Assembly (NCBI GenBank): GCA_019155205.2
Contig: JAHNZQ020000005.1
Coordinates: forward strand, 138,107 to 202,106
Length of the DNA stretch: 64,000 nt
DNA from: Gracilaria vermiculophylla
Taxonomy: Eukaryota > Rhodophyta > Florideophyceae > Gracilariales > Gracilariaceae
Reading direction: 5' to 3'
The position numbers and the translations under genes were made by a program. This document shows positions 62,761 through 64,000 of the stretch, in pieces. Within the stretch, counting starts at the first letter, position 1; each line of letters opens with the position of its first letter. Under the pieces are notes generated by a model. The model was not told the DNA's origin, did not search any database, and worked only from the letters and a program-made list of their open reading frames with translations.

Positions 62761-63306
62761 TTTGTATGTGGTCTAACCACATGTAAGATTGTAATTAACC
62801 CTGCATTTTGTTTCTTCAAAAATAGAAACAAGATTAATCCTAGAGTTGGTTTTACTATAAGAAAAACTTTATTTGAAATATTTCCAGAAAGTATTGACTC
62901 TGATCCCAAGCAGCCGCCTCGTCTCACGCATCAAGAATTACTCAAATTAGTATCTTCCTCTAAATCAAAACTGACTAAAGAGCAAAAGCTCTTACAATTG
63001 GCTCTAAAGGAAGCGAATTTATCACGAGCACTTTCTGATGGAAGTTTTCAAACAGTGGAAGAAATGTACAAATTTCGAAGAAAGTATAAAGTCTACCTTC
63101 GAATCAAACGCTTTATCCCAGTGAGTCTCGTTGGTCCATTCACCGGCACCGGGTCAGACTTATCTAAAATGGCCTATGCTGCTGCAATTGGGAGTAAATC
63201 CGTTTCTTTAACTATGAGTGGAGTTATCGGATACTCACTACCGGCCTTCTTCTTTTTTCATATCTCCTCATACTATTTACCAGACAAGCTAAAACCTGCT
63301 TGTTAA
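62761..63306 (+). pseudogene. Unrecognised ORF with no clear start codon
   Basis: One frame is open from 62761 to TAA 63304-63306, but has no ATG near its beginning; the first usable start is TTG 62998 (102 codons). Upstream text is protein-like: NPRVGFTIRKTLFEIFPESI and RLTHQELLKLVSSSKSKLTK. The C-terminal part is SLVGPFTGTGSDLSKMAYAA, then a hydrophobic segment GVIGYSLPAFFFFHISSYYL. No family recognised; probably a truncated accessory gene. Confidence 0.4.
62766..62782. repeat. Hairpin ATGTGGT-CTA-ACCACAT
   Basis: 17 bp, exactly the reverse complement of the core of the hairpin at 57460-57476. Both lie after a rep-like gene. Confidence 0.6.
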
Positions 63307-63501
63307 GTCTGTAAATACACTTTGGGGTTTCCTTTTATCATTATAAGTTCATTAACGGATGGAATTATGTCTAGTCCAGAAGAATTTATTTTTGGAGAAG
63401 AAGTGTCAATAGACATGGTCAATACTCCTTGGCGATTTTGACAAATTACGTGAAATCTTAAGTGAGATGAAAGGTTTGAAAGGTTGGAGTGAGGATTTCA
63501 T

Positions 63502-63554
63502 GAAAAAAACCTATTAAAAGAGCCATTAATTTGCTCTTTTAATAGGTTTTTTTC
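63502..63554. terminator. 22-bp hairpin before psaC
   Basis: Perfect 22-bp inverted repeat (starts GAAAAAAACCTATTAAAAGA) with a 9-nt loop and T-run/A-run flanks. It lies 31 bp after the psaC stop in the minus direction. Confidence 0.7.
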
Positions 63555-63585
63555 GTGAAATCTAGACAATTATCAATTGTTTAAT

Positions 63586-63843
<258 letters not shown>

Positions 63844-63984
63844 TTATTATTTTATTGTTACTATAGTAGACTCTTTGAAAAGTCAAATCGGTAATTTCTT
63901 GTAATTTCTTGACCAGACCTATGCTTCGATTATTTCTTGCTAGTTGCTAAAGCAAGATATGCTTCGCTAATCTCTTAATCTCTA

Positions 63985-64000
63985 AGATGTTGCAACATCT
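63985..64000. repeat. 16-bp palindrome at the window edge
   Basis: AGATGTTG-CAACATCT, a perfect palindrome that may continue past the edge. Preceded by TGCTTCG... repeats (63921, 63960) seen only here. Confidence 0.4.

Overview
This window is a piece of a plastid genome from a red-lineage alga, most probably a pennate diatom. The DNA is AT-rich. It carries bacterial-type plastid genes that green plastids have lost: dnaB, tatC, secG, petF, psbV, psbX, psaD, psaM, rpl1, rpl11, rpl12, rpl19, rpl35, rps20, ycf33, ycf45, ycf66, tmRNA and SRP RNA. It also carries plasmid-like ORFs and recombinases of the kind known from pennate diatom plastids and their plasmids (Cylindrotheca, Seminavis). The species cannot be fixed from sequence alone.

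Layout. 1-1570: CDS tail, trnE, trnG, psbZ, psb30, trnK. 1.6-4.0 kb: foreign debris (serine recombinase pieces and a broken plasmid-type rep gene). 4.1-6.6 kb: psbC/psbD overlapping by 53 bp. 7.0-8.6 kb: a second broken rep gene. 8.7-9.7 kb: trnT, petG, psbK, psaI. 10.0-21.9 kb, minus strand: rps20, rpoB, rpoC1, rpoC2, rps2. 22.1-27.4 kb, plus strand: rpl33, rps18, ycf3, atpB, atpE, tatC, petA. 27.5-33.0 kb, mostly minus: petF, rpl19, a long-variable-arm CAU tRNA, ssrA, trnR, psbV, ycf66, psbX, ffs, dnaB (trnF on plus). 33.1-40.2 kb, plus: trnW, rpl11, rpl1, rpl12, trnfM, psaD, trnS, petB, petD (split by a 2.46-kb group II intron with an RT/maturase ORF), secG. 41.1-42.8 kb, minus: chlI, psaM, rps14. 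43.1-47.05 kb: psbB, psbT, psbN, psbH, petN, petM, ycf33 and seven tRNAs. 47.1-51.4 kb: an accessory island. 51.5-53.5 kb, minus: ycf45, rpl20, rpl35. 53.7-63.5 kb: the largest accessory island. 63.6 kb: psaC.

The accessory islands are the unusual part. They hold one intact 499-codon gene (55921-57420) and at least six decayed relatives. The family shares a G-x-R-x-S ... R-[IL]-Y ... RFE-x-EMK signature that I read as a Rep_trans-type rolling-circle replication initiator; this is an inference. They also hold one intact and one decayed tyrosine recombinase, fragments of serine recombinases, a gene resembling the C-terminal toxin domain of a bacterial polymorphic toxin, an overlapping immunity-like gene, and a divergent pair of immunity-like paralogues. 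Together they look like remains of plasmid-like mobile elements captured by the plastid, repeatedly duplicated, recombined and decayed.

The core genes encode photosystem I and II, cytochrome b6f and ATP synthase subunits, plastid RNA polymerase, ribosomal proteins, assembly and translocation factors and chlorophyll synthesis. Transcription units often end in perfect inverted repeats, several placed between convergent genes.
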